A stretch of DNA of 6,585 nt from an uncultured Mesorhizobium sp. (GTDB lineage Bacteria; Pseudomonadota; Alphaproteobacteria; Rhizobiales; Rhizobiaceae), in assembly GCA_950071955.1 (NCBI GenBank), contig CATMOC010000214.1:1-6585 (forward strand), read 5' to 3'. This document shows, piece by piece, positions 5,873 through 6,585 of this stretch. Made by a program: the position numbers and the translations under genes. The notes under the pieces were generated by a model. It saw only the letters and a list, made by a program, of their open reading frames with translations, did no database searches and was not told the origin of the DNA. Numbering within the stretch: position 1 is the first letter of the stretch; every line of letters starts with the position of its first letter.

Positions 5873-6585
5873 ATGGTCGAGATCCGCCGCAGTACCATCA
5901 TCGATGCACCGATAGAGGACGTCTGGGCGATCCTGCGTGATTTCAACGGGCATGACCGCTGGCATCCTGCAGTTTCGTCCAGCTTCATCGAGGGCGGCGA
6001 CCCCGTCGATGCGGTGGGAGCCGTCCGCCGTTTCCGCCTCGCCGACGGCAGCGAATTGCGCGAACAGCTGCTGTCCCTGTCCGACCGCGAACGATGCTTC
6101 ACCTACTGCATCCTGGAAGCCCCGCTGCCGCTGATGGGCTATGTCGCGCAGGTCGCGCTGAAGCCGGTGACGGACGGCAACCGGACGTTCTGGGAGTGGC
6201 GCTCCACGTTCCACCCGCCCGAGAACCGGCGGCGCGAACTGACCGCGCTGGTCTCCGAGCAGATATACGAGGCGGGATTCGAGGCCATCCGACAGATCAC
6301 GGCCAGAGGTCGGGTTCCCTCTCCCGACGGGCGGCCGCGGGACATGCAGCCGCAGGCCCTTCGCGCGGCGCAACCCTCCGTGCCTGCGCCGCACGAGATC
6401 ACCCGCCCGCGTGCGGGCGGGCGCGCCGGGGAGGAGGAGGGGACGCAGCGGACGCAGGCCATCGTCGTGGACCGCTACGGCGGGCCCGAGGTGCTCGTGC
6501 CGCGGGAGATCGATGTGGCAAGTCCGGGACGGGACGAAATCCGCATCCGCCATCGCGCCGTCGCGGTCAACTTCATCGACGTCTA
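5873..6585 (+). CDS. Fusion: SRPBCC domain + quinone oxidoreductase-like (MDR) enzyme, truncated by window end
   Basis: The frame opened by the ATG at 5873 runs without a stop to the window end: 237 full codons plus two bases. Residues 1-145 form an SRPBCC domain (DAPIEDVW 11-18, RDFNGHDRW 22-30, VTDGNRTFWEW 99-109). Residues 146-194 are a polar Arg/Pro/Ala/Gly/Glu linker. From 195 on, AIVVDRYGGPEVL and then SPGRDEIRIRHRAVAVNFIDV match the N terminus of NAD(P)H:quinone oxidoreductases of the zinc-independent MDR superfamily, which carry G-G-P-E-V-L and then N-F-I-D. Such enzymes usually have about 325 residues, so some 280 more are expected downstream, including the nucleotide-binding Rossmann motif. 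No Shine-Dalgarno site precedes 5873; start by coupling to the gene ending at 5868 is likely. An SRPBCC ligand-binding domain joined to a reductase suggests it delivers or selects a hydrophobic substrate. The continuous frame is certain; the functional reading is inference. Confidence 0.85.
   Translation, partial: MVEIRRSTIIDAPIEDVWAILRDFNGHDRWHPAVSSSFIEGGDPVDAVGAVRRFRLADGSELREQLLSLSDRERCFTYCILEAPLPLMGYVAQVALKPVTDGNRTFWEWRSTFHPPENRRRELTALVSEQIYEAGFEAIRQITARGRVPSPDGRPRDMQPQALRAAQPSVPAPHEITRPRAGGRAGEEEGTQRTQAIVVDRYGGPEVLVPREIDVASPGRDEIRIRHRAVAVNFIDV
6402..6421 (+). repeat. Perfect GC-only inverted repeat inside the SRPBCC-oxidoreductase linker
   Basis: CCCGCCCGC at 6402-6410 is followed by GT and its exact reverse complement GCGGGCGGG at 6413-6421. 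In RNA this would form a very stable hairpin, in practice an 8-base-pair stem with a CGTG loop. No T run follows, so it is not a standard terminator. It encodes TRPRAGGR of the interdomain linker. It could slow ribosomes between two folding domains, or be a leftover of a former intergenic region. Confidence 0.6.
6428..6445 (+). other. Shine-Dalgarno-like purine tract followed by ACG, in the fusion linker
   Basis: GGGGAGGAGGAGGGG at 6428-6442 contains two overlapping matches to the consensus AGGAGG and is followed at once by in-frame ACG codons at 6443 and 6452, just before the oxidoreductase domain begins at about codon 195. No ATG, GTG or TTG lies in frame at the proper distance; the nearest GTG, 6467, is too far away and would cut into the first strand. 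It may be a relic ribosome-binding site, or allow weak internal initiation, or simply encode the linker's GEEEG. Confidence 0.4.

Noticed and set aside
4528..6102. A 524-codon minus-strand frame spanning the flotillin 3' end, the SRPBCC gene and the gene after it
   Set aside because: It crosses three well-supported + strand genes and has no recognisable domain or ribosome-binding context; an antisense artefact of base composition.

Overview
The window is GC-rich, densely coding DNA from a bacterium, most plausibly an alphaproteobacterium of the Rhizobiales. That guess rests on codon bias, the branched-chain-type ABC genes and remembered similarity of the TIM-barrel protein; no taxonomic search was possible. 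All six genes lie on the + strand with junctions of -8, 0, +26, +39 and +4 bases. This looks like one transcription unit entered from upstream and left downstream, with no internal promoter or terminator visible.

Layout. (1) 1-117: the last 38 codons of a LivG-type ABC ATPase. (2) 110-2338: a fusion of a complete LivF-type ABC ATPase with a UPF0261 domain, the family of the N-terminal half of the tomato antiviral protein Tm-1. (3) 2339-3172: a TIM-barrel protein of the 'phosphoenolpyruvate hydrolase' family, the family of the C-terminal half of Tm-1; it begins on the base after the previous stop and in the same frame. (4) 3199-5391: a 730-residue membrane-anchored flotillin/SPFH protein of the YqiK type with a very long coiled coil. 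(5) 5431-5868: a small SRPBCC (START/polyketide-cyclase-like) protein. (6) 5873 to the window end: a second SRPBCC domain, about 44% identical to the first, continuing in frame through a polar linker into the N terminus of an NAD(P)H:quinone oxidoreductase-like (MDR) enzyme. The last gene has no stop codon inside the window.

How the genes may work together. The ABC genes imply membrane permeases and a periplasmic binding protein upstream, probably for a small organic or amino acid-like solute. Tying the Tm-1 N-domain to the transport ATPase, with its TIM-barrel partner translated next, suggests that uptake is coupled to a cytoplasmic nucleotide-dependent enzyme or sensor of unknown substrate. 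The flotillin could organise the membrane complex. The SRPBCC proteins (hydrophobic ligand pocket) and the quinone oxidoreductase-like domain suggest handling of a hydrophobic or carbonyl/quinone-type compound. These functional links are inference from gene order.

Most worth a second look: the ABC-Tm-1 fusion, the zero-gap in-frame split of the two Tm-1 halves, the SRPBCC-oxidoreductase fusion whose linker resembles a captured intergenic region, and the strict 11-residue periodicity of the flotillin coiled coil.
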